DNA from: Tautonia marina
GTDB lineage: Bacteria; Planctomycetota; Planctomycetia; Isosphaerales; Isosphaeraceae
Assembly: GCF_009177065.1 (NCBI RefSeq)
Contig: NZ_WEZF01000013.1
Span: 62,001 to 126,000 of the forward strand
Direction: 5' to 3'
DNA length: 64,000 bases
Below, piece after piece: positions 55,445-64,000 of the stretch. The position numbers were made by a program, and so were the translations under genes. Under the pieces are notes generated by a model that was not told where the DNA came from, ran no database searches, and saw only the letters and a program-made list of their open reading frames with translations. Within the stretch, counting starts at the first letter, position 1; every line of letters starts with the position of its first letter.

Positions 55445-55879
55445 TCACGCTTCCCCCGGATAGGCCGTGATCAGATTCCCTTGAACATCGAGAAAGATCC
55501 GCAGGCGCGTGTACGACGGGCTCTCGCCGATCGGCTCGCGGAACTCGCGCACAATCTCAATCGCCGGTTTCCCCAGGTGGTCGCCGTGGACCTTCAACTT
55601 GGTCACCTTGATCTCGCTCGGCCCCGACGCCGCCCGCAAAAGCAACTGCCGAAGCGCCTCCTTGGTCCGATACTTCTTGTGAAACAGCAGGTGCGACGGC
55701 TTGTCGGGATTCTTCCTGAAGTGATCCGAGATATGCTCAAACGCTTTGTCCCAGTCACTCCCCTGCCGAATCAGCACTCCGCACACCCGCGAGCAGGCGT
55801 TCGCCTTCAGCCCCGCGGCGCGTCGCTCCCCGATCTCCGCGAGAATCTCCCGCTCGATTTGGGCCTGATCTTTCGGCAT
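55445..55879 (-). CDS. Hypothetical protein with toxin-like C terminus
   Basis: A 144-residue protein starting at 55879 (GGGAGGG upstream). The N-terminal half is helical and basic (QIEREILAEIGERRAAGLKA). The C-terminal end, SYTRLRIFLDVQGNLITAYP, resembles the last strands of small RNase toxins of the BECR fold (barnase/EndoU/RelE type), from memory. No catalytic residues can be assigned with confidence and no immunity gene is identified; the next gene downstream is nrfH. Confidence 0.5.
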   Translation of the reverse strand: MPKDQAQIEREILAEIGERRAAGLKANACSRVCGVLIRQGSDWDKAFEHISDHFRKNPDKPSHLLFHKKYRTKEALRQLLLRAASGPSEIKVTKLKVHGDHLGKPAIEIVREFREPIGESPSYTRLRIFLDVQGNLITAYPGEA

Positions 55880-56096
55880 GACGACCCTCCCTTCCTCGCA
55901 CTCGGACCATCCTATCAAAACAACCTCATGCCCTCGTCACCATCATCCCTCACACCCCCGATCCATTCAAGCTCAAGCGGTTTCCGATCAACCGGATCGC
56001 CCCACCCGAACCGCGGACAAACTCCAGGTCTTCGATGCCCCTGGCCCCAGTTCCCGCCGAGCCGAGCCTCATCCCCCGGCGTCAAAAACATTCCCC

Positions 56097-56393
56097 CTAC
56101 TTCACATTCCATCCCCCCACCATCAGCACCACCACCACGTACATCACCGCTCCGATCACCATCGAAAGAAGGTTGAATCCCAGCTCCAACACCCCCAACA
56201 CAATCACCATCTTCGATCCCAGACGATGCCACGAACGGGCTGCGACCACCGTCGCCAACACGATCAGAACCCTCCCCAACGGAATCCCGACCCGGAGCCA
56301 CGGCCCCACCGGCAAGACGCTCGTCATCACAAGCCCCACACCCAACAACACGAACGCGAGCCCTGGAGATTCCACATTAAAGGTTCTCTTCAC
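56097..56393 (-). CDS. Small membrane protein
   Basis: 98 residues and three membrane helices (GLAFVLLGVGLVMTSVLPVG; GRVLIVLATVVAARS; ELGFNLLSMVIGAVMYVVVV). The start is GTG at 56393 with GAGGAGG seven bases upstream; an ATG at 56420 is an alternative without a good site. Function unknown. Confidence 0.5.
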   Translation of the reverse strand: MKRTFNVESPGLAFVLLGVGLVMTSVLPVGPWLRVGIPLGRVLIVLATVVAARSWHRLGSKMVIVLGVLELGFNLLSMVIGAVMYVVVVLMVGGWNVK

Positions 56394-56604
56394 AAAACGA
56401 CCTCCTCTATCACTCGTCATTAATTTCTCTCATTCCTGATTGAACGCCCGAGCGTTTCCCCCTTCGATCCCCGCAAGCCACCGTGCCCGAAGGGGTCGCC
56501 ACCACCCTCTCCCCTCCCTCCGCCCCCGCTCGCTCGGGAGCCGGTGGCCGCTGGCCAGGGAAGGGGGCTCCGTTCCCCGACACTCCACGCAATCGGCAAC
56601 CGTC

Positions 56605-56946
56605 CTAACCAATAATCGTCGGACTGTCGACCGAGTGCTCATCATAAACATCCTTGATTTCCTTCCGCAGCTTCGCCTCCCAGTCCGAGGGCAAATCCAG
56701 TTCCTTGACCACCTTCTCCACTTCATCAAGCACGTTGGAAATCGTCGGCACATGACAGGACCAACTGTTATAGAAATCAGCTTGTTTTTGCGAAGCCGCC
56801 CGTTTCTTGCATCGTTCAATCGCGTGGTTCACCACGTTCTTCCCGTTGACGAGACCGAGGGTCTGGTGAAGCTGCTGCTTCGTGTTCACAGGCACCCCAA
56901 GTGTTGCCAGATACTTCGATCGCGGATCGGAATGGAAACTGGACAT
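56605..56946 (-). CDS. Hypothetical protein
   Basis: A 113-residue soluble helical protein (KQQLHQTLGLVNGKNVVNHA; LDEVEKVVKELDLPSDWEAK). The start at 56946 follows GAGGG. Its coding GC content is slightly lower than neighbours. No family recognised, no obvious partner. Confidence 0.55.
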   Translation of the reverse strand: MSSFHSDPRSKYLATLGVPVNTKQQLHQTLGLVNGKNVVNHAIERCKKRAASQKQADFYNSWSCHVPTISNVLDEVEKVVKELDLPSDWEAKLRKEIKDVYDEHSVDSPTIIG

Positions 56947-57000
56947 GATGCTGCCCTCTGGGTCGATCCGGTCACTCACCCAAGAACCCACCACAGCCAA

Positions 57001-57338
57001 GCCTACAAAAGCATCAGCCGATCCGCCAGAACCAGATCCATCGATTTCTCAAAACATCTGGCCGAACCCCCGGGAGCCCTCGCAACGCTCGTGCGATCCG
57101 ATTCCCCTTCGCCAAGATCTGCCACCACGCTCCGCTCCGCCGCCCCCACGTTTTGGTCCCGCTCCGGGAAAAAAGTGCTTAACACGGCCAATTCCCCCGA
57201 TGATCTCATCATGGGGCCCTTGATCCGTGCGCTTCAGACTTCCCTTCGACTCGGCCCCGGATCGACCGTCAAGCCCGCCCGTTGTTGCAATCAGCGCGTC
57301 CACAACCCTTGAACATCTTCAACACGGCAATTCCTCCC
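57001..57338. other. Divergent intergenic region
   Basis: About 340 bases with no gene, repeat or convincing promoter recognised. Open frames on both strands lack ribosome sites and family resemblance. Confidence 0.3.
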
Positions 57339-58466
57339 ATGAGCCACCCCACCCACGATCGCCACCCCGACCCGTCCGCCAACGCCCTCACCCACGGCCT
57401 GACCGCCAGGCGTCCCCTCTGCGACGAGGAACGCCAGCGCATGGAAGTGCTCGTCGCCTCCTGGACGAGCAAGGACATGCCCGAAACCCCTCCCGAGGAA
57501 GCCCTCATCGCCTCCGCCGCCATCGAATATGTTCGTTACCTCCGTTGCGTCGATGCCGAGGAAGCCCACCTCAAACCCGCCGCCCGCCTCGCCCTGCGCG
57601 ACTGGCGTGAACGCAAGCAGCACGCCGTCCGACGCCGCGCCCAGGATCTCCCCAAAGATCCGGCCTCTGTCATCGCCGATCTTCATGAAACCGCCTTCGG
57701 CATCGACTGGATGCTCCGCCACTGGCGCATGCTTCAAACCCTCATCGCTTCCGGCCAGGGATGGACAAGTCCTGACTTGACGATGGCCATGCACCTGCTC
57801 GGCCAGGCTCCCCTGCGCCCCGCCCCCGACGACTCCTCCGACAGCGCCCACCTTTGGAGCGATGCCCGTCTCGCCTACTTCCCCACCGCCGGCACTCCCT
57901 CAGGCCCCGACGCCCGCTCCCGCCTGCTCGCCCTCGTCACCGCCACCATCACCCGGCTCGAAACCCTCCGCCCGCTCGTCTGGGACGACCTCGACCGCCC
58001 CGAGGCCGAGGCCATCGAGGTTGCCTCGCTCGTCGATACGACCAAGGACGGTCAACTCCGCCACCGTTACCGCCGCGACGCCTTCCGCGACTTCCACAAA
58101 TCCCTCAACGCCCTGACCCGCCTCCGTTCCGAACGCTCGAAAAACGACGCCCGCGAGCAGAAGATGATGCAAACCTCCCACACGCATCACGCCGAGCGTC
58201 CCGCCTACGTCCCTCCCCCGCCCGATTCCCGAAACGAACCGCCTCCGGCCCCCGAATCCTCGCCCGAAGATCGCCGTAACCCTCAATTGGCCAGCGAGAT
58301 CCGCAATCCCTCGCCCGATGCCTCCTCCTCCCCCGATCCGCGCACCCTGGGGCGCACCGACGGGCGCACCGAAACCGCTCGCCCCGCGTCCGAGGCCCCT
58401 TCGCCCCCCTCCGGCCGCCCGATCGACGCCCCCCGAGGCCCGAACGCTCCCCTCGATCGCTCCTGA
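57339..58466 (+). CDS. Conserved planctomycete-type hypothetical protein
   Basis: A 375-residue protein. The N-terminal motif SANALTHGLTARRPLCDEER is typical of a family of unknown function (proteins starting ANALTHG..A). A helical domain runs to about 270 (EALIASAAIEYVRYLRCVDA; RRDAFRDFHKSLNALTRL), then a long Pro/Ser/Asp-rich disordered tail of over 100 residues. No catalytic motif. It may be a DNA- or RNA-associated accessory protein, but nothing here proves it. Confidence 0.65.
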   Translation: MSHPTHDRHPDPSANALTHGLTARRPLCDEERQRMEVLVASWTSKDMPETPPEEALIASAAIEYVRYLRCVDAEEAHLKPAARLALRDWRERKQHAVRRRAQDLPKDPASVIADLHETAFGIDWMLRHWRMLQTLIASGQGWTSPDLTMAMHLLGQAPLRPAPDDSSDSAHLWSDARLAYFPTAGTPSGPDARSRLLALVTATITRLETLRPLVWDDLDRPEAEAIEVASLVDTTKDGQLRHRYRRDAFRDFHKSLNALTRLRSERSKNDAREQKMMQTSHTHHAERPAYVPPPPDSRNEPPPAPESSPEDRRNPQLASEIRNPSPDASSSPDPRTLGRTDGRTETARPASEAPSPPSGRPIDAPRGPNAPLDRS

Positions 58467-58665
58467 CCTCCCCTTCCCCCTCGATCGACCCGCGCCCAAC
58501 CGCTCGCCTCCCGAGCCGGTCCCGATCGCCGCCCGTTCAGCCCTCCTCTGGCCGACCGGGTTCCGGAAGGCTACCATCGAACCGACCGGCCAGATCGGCC
58601 CTCCCCCCGCGTTCCGCCTCAGGCCCGAGGGGCCTTCGCGATCATCAAGACAGAGGAATTCGTCG

Positions 58666-60087
58666 ATGACCTTCCTGCGTCCGTCGAACCGCCTGGGCCT
58701 TGCGGCCGTCCTGCTTCTGGCCTGGCTCGGGGCGGGCATCTCCCCGCCGGCCGCGATGGCTCGACAGGAACCGGCCGAGGGGGGCATCCCCACGGCTGAG
58801 TACGCCGAGCGTCGGCAACGGCTCATCGACACCCTCGGCGCCTCGGGGCCGGTCGTCGTCCAGGGGGCCGAGCCTCCGGTCGAAGACTACCTCCGCTTCC
58901 GCCAGCGGAACGACTTCCTCTACCTCACCGGCATCGACCAGCCGGGGGCCTTGCTCCTGATCGAGCCTCCCCCGCCCGACGTTCCCGACGCCGATCCTCG
59001 GGCCGTCGTCTTCCTGCCGCCTTATAGCCCGTTCGCCGAGCGCTGGAGCGGCCCCCAGATCGTCCCCGGCCCCGAGACCGCCGCCCGCTTTGGCCTCGAC
59101 GACGCCCTGCCGCTGAGCGACTTCGACGCCCAGCTCACCGCCGCCCTCGGCCTCTCCCCCACCGAAGCCAACCCCGCTCCCGGCTCCGATGACGCCGATC
59201 CCCCCGTCCTGTTCACCCATCTGCCCCGAGGCCGCAACGCCGAGCACTCGGCCGAGGGACGCTTCCAGGCCCGCCTCGAACAGCTCGTGCCCGAGCTTCG
59301 CCTGCAAGACCTTGCCGGCGCGATGGCCACGCTCCGCTTCCTCAAGTCCGAGGCCGAGCAGGCCCTCATTCAAGAGGCGATCGACATGACCATCGAGGCC
59401 CACCGCGACGCCGCCCGCGTCATCCGGCCGGGGGCCTTCGAGTACGAGGCCCAGGGGGCGCTCGAGTACGCCTTCACCCGCAACGGAGCCCAGCGCCCGG
59501 CCTTCGCCTCGATCGTCGGCTCAGGGCCGAACAGCGTCATCCTCCACTACCACGCCAACCGGCGGCAGATGGCGGACGGCGACCTGGTCGTCATCGACAT
59601 CGGGGCCGAGTTCAATGCCTACGCCGCCGACCTGACCCGCACCTATCCCGTCTCCGGCCGCTTCACCGACCGCCAGCGCGCCGTCTACCAGCTCGTCCTC
59701 GACGCCCAGCGCGCCGCCGAGGCCGCCTTCGAACCGGGCAAGACCACCCTGGCCGACCTCCAGCGCGCCGCCGCCGATTGCATGCGAAGCAGCCCGCTCC
59801 GAGACGCCGAGGGCGAGACGCTCGACCGCCACTTCGTTCACGGCATCGGGCACTGGCTGGGCATGGACGTCCACGACGTCGGCAGCACCCGCCAGCCGAT
59901 CCCCGCCGGGGCCGTCTTCACGATCGAGCCTGGCATCTACCTTGCAGACGAACTGCTCGGCGTTCGGATCGAAGACGACTACCTGGCCACCGCCGATGGT
60001 CTGGTGAAGCTCAGCGCCGCCTTGCCCTCGGAACCGGACGAGATTGAAGCGATGATGGCCCCCACCCCCAATCACCCGGTGCCGTGA
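58666..60087 (+). CDS. Exported M24-family aminopeptidase (Xaa-Pro type)
   Basis: A 473-residue protein with a signal peptide (LGLAAVLLLAWLGAGISPPA) after ATG 58666 (GAGGAA upstream). An aminopeptidase-P N-terminal domain is followed by the pita-bread metal site: LVVIDIGAEFNAYAADLTRT (two Asp), HGIGHWLGMDVHDVG (His), FTIEPGIYL (Glu) and GVRIEDDYL (Glu). It should release N-terminal residues before proline in the periplasm or outside. Its 3' end overlaps the convergent GAF gene by 16 bases. Confidence 0.93.
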   Translation: MTFLRPSNRLGLAAVLLLAWLGAGISPPAAMARQEPAEGGIPTAEYAERRQRLIDTLGASGPVVVQGAEPPVEDYLRFRQRNDFLYLTGIDQPGALLLIEPPPPDVPDADPRAVVFLPPYSPFAERWSGPQIVPGPETAARFGLDDALPLSDFDAQLTAALGLSPTEANPAPGSDDADPPVLFTHLPRGRNAEHSAEGRFQARLEQLVPELRLQDLAGAMATLRFLKSEAEQALIQEAIDMTIEAHRDAARVIRPGAFEYEAQGALEYAFTRNGAQRPAFASIVGSGPNSVILHYHANRRQMADGDLVVIDIGAEFNAYAADLTRTYPVSGRFTDRQRAVYQLVLDAQRAAEAAFEPGKTTLADLQRAAADCMRSSPLRDAEGETLDRHFVHGIGHWLGMDVHDVGSTRQPIPAGAVFTIEPGIYLADELLGVRIEDDYLATADGLVKLSAALPSEPDEIEAMMAPTPNHPVP

Positions 60088-60512
60088 TGGCGGATCAGCT
60101 CCACCACCTCCTCATCATCGGGGGGCCCGAGCGTGGGCAAGGCCGCCGACAGCACGGCCGCAATCCGGCCCTCGGGTCCGAAGATCGGTACGGCCACCGA
60201 CCGCTCGGCCCCGAAGGCCCGCAGCCAGTAGCCCGAACCGACCTCGACCGGCAAGCGACCGGCCACCGAGATCGACGCGGCCTGTTCGACCACCGCGTTG
60301 ACGATCCCCAGATCGGTCCGGTCGAGCGAGACCTCGCGCGAGGCATCCTGGAACCGACTCGCCACCTCGTCGGGCATGTCCGGCGCCGGGGCGAAGGCCA
60401 CCAGCTCCAGCCGGTTGTCATGGTACGACCACAAACCGGTCGCTCTCGCGTCCAGAAACTTCCTGAGCGCCTCGACATGATCGCCGGTCGCTCGCCCGTT
60501 GTTCTCGGACAT
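60072..60512 (-). CDS. GAF-domain protein
   Basis: A 146-residue protein with a GAF-like arrangement (LWSYHDNRLELVAFAPAPDM; GIVNAVVEQAASISVAGRLP; AVPIFGPEGRIAAVLSAALP). No output domain is attached, so it may be a stand-alone sensor or fRMsr-like, although catalytic Cys residues of methionine-sulfoxide reductases are absent. The start at 60512 is an ATG with no clear ribosome site. The convergent 16-base overlap with the peptidase gene could allow antisense pairing of the mRNA ends. Confidence 0.7.
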   Translation of the reverse strand: MSENNGRATGDHVEALRKFLDARATGLWSYHDNRLELVAFAPAPDMPDEVASRFQDASREVSLDRTDLGIVNAVVEQAASISVAGRLPVEVGSGYWLRAFGAERSVAVPIFGPEGRIAAVLSAALPTLGPPDDEEVVELIRHHGTG

Positions 60513-60683
60513 CGTTGCCTCGGCGACAGGGCGGGGCGGAGAGAGCACCGCCGCCTTGGGGTTGCTTGGGAGATGAATGAGGGCTGCAAGCCGTCTTGTT
60601 CGGCACCGCGGCGTCTGGAACTCGCCCTGGAGACGATGCCGAACCAAGGTGACCACGTCAAACCAATCTACCGAACCACTGAC

Positions 60684-61016
60684 TTACTTGATGCCAAGCA
60701 GTTCGACCTCAAAGATCAAGGTGGCATTCGGAGGAATCACTCCCCCGGCCCCTCGGGCGCCGTATCCTTCCTCAGGAGGGATCGTCAGTTTCCGAAGCCC
60801 GCCGACCTGCATGCCGGCCACCCCGACGTCCCAGCCTCGAATCACCTGGCCGGCCCCGAGTGCAAAGGCAAACGGTTGACCACGATCTCGAGAACTATCA
60901 AATTTCGTGCCGTCTTCGAGCGTCCCCACATAATGCACCGACACGGTCTGACCCGCCTTGGCCTCCGGCCCGGTTCCCGGCGTCAGGTCTTCAATCTTCG
61001 TTGCGAAATCCGCCAT
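60684..61016 (-). CDS. FKBP-type peptidyl-prolyl isomerase
   Basis: A 110-residue FKBP domain: [60 protein letters not shown], and final strand [10 protein letters not shown]. Active-site aromatic and Asp/Trp residues are intact. There is no signal peptide, so it is cytoplasmic. It is a folding helper for proline-rich proteins. It stands alone between the GAF and RidA genes. Confidence 0.93.
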   Translation of the reverse strand: MADFATKIEDLTPGTGPEAKAGQTVSVHYVGTLEDGTKFDSSRDRGQPFAFALGAGQVIRGWDVGVAGMQVGGLRKLTIPPEEGYGARGAGGVIPPNATLIFEVELLGIK

Positions 61017-61264
61017 CGCGGCCACCTGTCCCAAGCAGTAACAACATGCAATGTTCGGCCCGATCGACGGGAGATCCGGCCATCCTTGACCACGATCGTA
61101 CGGCCACAACGCCTGTCCAGCAACCGGAATCCCCCCCGATCCCTGTCAATCGACCGACACACCGAACGATTTTCGGTTTCTCCGCTTCCCAGGAATTTCG
61201 TCATCGCCGTTGCCGGTCCCTGGTTGCCTTTTGACCCGATTGACTCGCCCGGAGCGCTTCCCCG

Positions 61265-61693
61265 ATGCGTCAGAGTGTCCACGTCAGCGTCTCGACCCAC
61301 GGCCCCCGGCACCTCGCCTCGACCGGCTCGCCGTGGGAGCCGAAGGTCGGCTACTCGCGGGCCGTCCGAATCGGCTCGACCATCGCCGTCACCGGCACGC
61401 TCGGCCTGGAGGCCGACGGCTCGCTCGCGCCCAGCGCCGGGGCGCAGGCCCGCCGGGCGTTGGCGATCATTCTGGCCAGCATCGAGGCCCTCGGCGGTTC
61501 GGCCTCCGACGTGATCCGGACCCGGATCTACGTCACCAACCTCGACCACTGGCCCGAGATCGCCGAGGAACACGCCGAGATCTTCGCCGCCATCCGACCG
61601 GCCACCACCATGGTCGAGGTCTCCCGCCTGATGACCCCCGAGGCCCTCGTCGAGATCGAGGCCGACGCCGTCGTCACCCCCAAAACGCCCTGA
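61265..61693 (+). CDS. RidA/YjgF-family protein
   Basis: 142 residues with the RidA fold: RHLASTGSPWEPKVGYSRAV, VTGTLGLEADGSLAPSAGAQ, VIRTRIYVTNLDHWPEIAEE, ATTMVEVSRLMTPEALVEIE. The Arg (near IRTRIY) that binds the carboxylate in true enamine deaminases is present. It is longer than RidA at the N terminus. Probable role: hydrolysis of reactive enamine/imine intermediates. Confidence 0.87.
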   Translation: MRQSVHVSVSTHGPRHLASTGSPWEPKVGYSRAVRIGSTIAVTGTLGLEADGSLAPSAGAQARRALAIILASIEALGGSASDVIRTRIYVTNLDHWPEIAEEHAEIFAAIRPATTMVEVSRLMTPEALVEIEADAVVTPKTP

Positions 61694-61758
61694 GCCGGTT
61701 CCCGACCGCAACCGCGGCCGACCACCCCGATTCCTTCTTGATCCGTTGAAACGCTGAT

Positions 61759-61778
61759 GGGACGGCCCGAGCCGTCCC
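61759..61778. terminator. Terminator-like hairpin
   Basis: A perfect 8-base stem GGGACGGC / GCCGTCCC with a CCGA loop, between the convergent RidA gene (ends 61693) and cytochrome gene (ends 61880). No T tract. Confidence 0.4.
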
Positions 61779-61879
61779 GATGGAGCACCGCCGAACCCGT
61801 TTCGGCCTCGTCCAAGACGGATTCCCCCGCGCCGCCCGCTGGTGCATTCCGCAGGGAAATCCGAACCATGCCTCCCGCC

Positions 61880-62353
61880 TCACTCTGCCTGTTCCCTCTG
61901 CAATTCCTCCGGCACCTCCCGACCGGCCAGGCGGTACATGTAAGCCGCCAGCGCCCGGATCTGCCCTTCGTCGAAGGCCGAATCCCAACCGGCCATCTGG
62001 GTGCCGGGAATCCCCTTGGCGATGACGGCGATCACCTGATCGGGCTGGTCGCCGTGTTTCCAATCATCGTCGGTCAGGTCGCCGGGGCCCGGCCCCGAAA
62101 GCCCCTGAGCGATCGGCCCGTCTCCCCGCCCCGAGTTGCCGTGGCAGGACGAGCACCGCGACTCGAACAGCCGCTTCCCCTCGGCCACCACCCCTTCGGT
62201 CGATCCTCCTCCACCTCCCGGCCCCGGCGGCATCAGCGATCGCCCCGCGATTGCCGCCACCACCAGCACCGCCACCACGGCCCCGGCAATCAGGAACCCT
62301 CGCCCCCCCGCCGCAGAACCACCGCCCGGCATCGCATCAAGATCGTCGTCCAC
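61880..62353 (-). CDS. Membrane-anchored monohaem cytochrome c
   Basis: A 157-residue protein. A short cytoplasmic N terminus and one membrane helix (GFLIAGAVVAVLVVAAIAGR) are followed by a Gly-rich spacer and a cytochrome c domain with CSSCHGNSGRGDGPIA and a distal Met in PGTQMAGWD. It is likely an electron carrier to an oxidase. A GTG at 62353 (VDDDLD...) has GAGGAG six bases upstream and is preferred; ATG 62359 and GTG 62383 are alternatives. Confidence 0.85.
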   Translation of the reverse strand: MDDDLDAMPGGGSAAGGRGFLIAGAVVAVLVVAAIAGRSLMPPGPGGGGGSTEGVVAEGKRLFESRCSSCHGNSGRGDGPIAQGLSGPGPGDLTDDDWKHGDQPDQVIAVIAKGIPGTQMAGWDSAFDEGQIRALAAYMYRLAGREVPEELQREQAE

Positions 62354-62419
62354 AATCATCTCCTCAGTCGTGAAATCGAACACACGTACACGCGATCGTG
62401 TTTCAGCACAACCCCGCCG

Positions 62420-62701
62420 TCATGCTTCGGAAACATCTTCCAGCAAGGTCAGGGCCACCACTTCATCGAGGCGGATCAGGACCCGAGCCCGGTTGCGGCG
62501 GATGCCGAGCCGGGCGGTGTCGACGACGTAGATCTCGCGGGTCGATCGGCCGTCGCGGAGGTCGTGCAGGTCGGCGTCGCGGAGGTCGAGGAAGGCGGAG
62601 TCGGCCTCGGCCAGGGTGCCGATGCAGACGAACGGCGAGGTCAGATCCACGACGACCGGGCGGCCGAGGTAATCGTCGAGCAAGGCAGAGCGGTCGGTCA
62701 T
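62420..62701 (-). CDS. Small conserved hypothetical protein
   Basis: 93 residues, beta-rich (LGRPVVVDLTSPFVCIGTLA; FLDLRDADLHDLRDGRSTRE; RARVLIRLDEVVALTLLEDV), resembling an Sm-like or small barrel fold. It lies directly upstream of the cytochrome gene on the same strand and divergent from the c-type protein at 62888, all near electron-transfer genes. No function known to me. Confidence 0.6.
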   Translation of the reverse strand: MTDRSALLDDYLGRPVVVDLTSPFVCIGTLAEADSAFLDLRDADLHDLRDGRSTREIYVVDTARLGIRRNRARVLIRLDEVVALTLLEDVSEA

Positions 62702-62887
62702 GGCGCGGGTCCTTCGGGCAGTCGATCGCGGTGGTCAGGGGGTTTGGTTGGCCTCGGAACGCGTCCGGCACGCAGGGGCGGTCCCGAGCCCTTGGAATCG
62801 GCCGGATCGGCCCGTCGAGGGCGGGGTCCGGAACTGGGCTCGGCTCGCCTTGACGGATTTTAAGGGGGACGATAGGGTCCGGCCACC

Positions 62888-64000
62888 ATGTCCAACCATA
62901 TCTCCTCCATCGTCGTCGGCCTGGGCGTCGCCGTGTCCGCGTTACCGATCGTGGCCGTGGCCGGGCCCCCGCCCGTCCCCTCGGCCGCGCAATCGGTCTC
63001 GGACGACGGCCTGCCCGCCGACCTGGCGCCGGCCGAGGGATCGCTCGCGGCGCCTCCGTCGTCCCTGGCTTCGCCCGAGGGGGAGGCCACGGCACCGTCT
63101 CGGACGGTGCTTCTGATGAAAGACGGCAACGTCAAGATCTTCGATGGACCCGCCACCGAGGATCGTCTCGACCACATTATTACCCTCGACATCGGCCAGA
63201 TCCGCATTCCGAAGGCCGAGGTCGAGCAACGCCTCGGTTCGCTCCGCGAGGCGTACGAGTACCAGCGCGACCACCTGCCCGACCGCGACCCGGACGAGAA
63301 CCTTCGTCTGGCTCGCTGGTGTCTGACCCACGGCATGCAGGCCGAGGCCGCCGAGCAGCTCCAGGCCCTGCTTACGTGGAGCCCCGACGACGTCACGGCC
63401 AAGAACATGCTTCGCAACCTGAGCATTGCCAGCCGCGACCAGGGGGCCCGCGATTCGGGGGTCGTCCGCACCGGAGCCAACGCCGGCCGGGGCGGTAACG
63501 AGCCGAGAGAGCTGGATGTCTCGGTCCTTGGGCAGCTTCGGGCCTTCAAGGGGCGGATTCCTCCTCCGGTCGTCTTCGACCTGCCCGAGCCGCTCGCCGT
63601 GCGCCGCTTCCAGGAGTACGGGCAGACGGTCCACCGCGTGCTTCAGGTCCGTTGCGCGAGCTGTCACGATGAAACCTCCGATCGCAACTTCCGGCTCATC
63701 CGGGCCCGCGATCCGAAGGACCTGACCAACGCGATGCTCGTTCGCACAAACCTTGACGCGACGCTCGGCCTGATCGACCGAACGAATCCGGGGCACAGCT
63801 TGCTGTTGATCAACGCGATCATGCCGCACGGCCCGGACCAGAAGGCAATCCTCACCAACCCGAACTCGCCCGAGTACCGGGCCATGTGGAGCTGGGTCGA
63901 ATCGCTCCGGCGAGACGCGACCCAGACCGCCCAGGCCGAGGCCCCCGCCCCCGACTCCCAGCTCGTTCCGACCGCCGCCCCCTCGCCGGCCGGATACCCG
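62888..64000 (+). CDS. Exported planctomycete protein with c-type haem motif (cut by window end)
   Basis: The frame is open from ATG 62888 to the window edge (371 codons, no stop). It has a signal peptide (SIVVGLGVAVSALPIVAVAG), then a Pro/Ala-rich linker, a segment with RTVLLMKDGNVKIFDGPATE and helices (ARWCLTHGMQAEAAEQLQAL), then a cytochrome-like domain with CASCHDE at about residue 258. This layout matches planctomycete exported proteins with cytochrome c-like domains of unknown substrate. The C terminus is missing from the window. Confidence 0.8.
   Translation, partial: MSNHISSIVVGLGVAVSALPIVAVAGPPPVPSAAQSVSDDGLPADLAPAEGSLAAPPSSLASPEGEATAPSRTVLLMKDGNVKIFDGPATEDRLDHIITLDIGQIRIPKAEVEQRLGSLREAYEYQRDHLPDRDPDENLRLARWCLTHGMQAEAAEQLQALLTWSPDDVTAKNMLRNLSIASRDQGARDSGVVRTGANAGRGGNEPRELDVSVLGQLRAFKGRIPPPVVFDLPEPLAVRRFQEYGQTVHRVLQVRCASCHDETSDRNFRLIRARDPKDLTNAMLVRTNLDATLGLIDRTNPGHSLLLINAIMPHGPDQKAILTNPNSPEYRAMWSWVESLRRDATQTAQAEAPAPDSQLVPTAAPSPAGYP

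Overview
The window is high-GC bacterial chromosome and reads as a planctomycete, most likely of the Isosphaeraceae or a close relative. The evidence is a DUF1559 pseudopilin-like protein, a planctomycete-style c-type cytochrome protein running off the right edge, an ExbB/ExbD/ExbD/von Willebrand factor A (vWA) operon followed by an ECF sigma factor, many small lineage-specific exported proteins, and several families of intergenic palindromes. The metabolism is that of a respiring heterotroph: complete 2-oxoglutarate and pyruvate dehydrogenase complexes, aconitase, B12-dependent ribonucleotide reductase, a futalosine-pathway (MqnD-type) menaquinone enzyme, and an NrfHA nitrite reductase.

Left part (1-6.6 kb): a small lipoprotein, an A+T-rich orphan P-loop ATPase gene that looks acquired, a translationally coupled DUF6883/DUF4926 pair, and nrdJ. 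Next (6.6-15 kb): rplU with a strong terminator, then sucA, a membrane-protein gene, sucB and lpdA. At 15-20.1 kb a minus-strand run of seven genes with overlaps or short gaps encodes ExbB, two ExbD proteins, a membrane protein, a vWA protein, an ECF sigma factor and a zinc-finger-like partner. At 20.9-26.5 kb lies an ABC-2 export operon (ATPase, very large permease, membrane-anchored partner), then mqnD.

Middle (28.3-36.6 kb): a three-gene exported cassette (DUF1559 pseudopilin, 12-cysteine secreted protein, double lipoprotein-like DUF1573 protein), a purple-acid-phosphatase-like enzyme, small membrane proteins, a HicA-like toxin/antitoxin-like pair, and a second lpd. From 37 to 48.8 kb: a YcaC-type hydrolase, pirin, a membrane protein, an MscS channel, a DUF2780-like protein, pdhA-pdhB-pdhC, and aconitase.

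Right part (48.8-64 kb): a conflict-like patch (nucleotidyltransferase, HEPN protein, truncated AlbA_2 gene) broken up by palindromic repeats, a PPOX flavoprotein flanked by a direct duplication, nrfH-nrfA, several small hypothetical genes, an M24 peptidase, GAF, FKBP and RidA proteins, a membrane cytochrome c, and the cut-off c-type protein. No tRNA, rRNA, CRISPR array, transposase or prophage was recognised.

Four palindrome families recur between genes (called R1-R4 here). R3 sits just past stop codons and looks like a terminator or mRNA 3'-end element. R2 is about 115-135 bp with long complementary ends that change together between copies.
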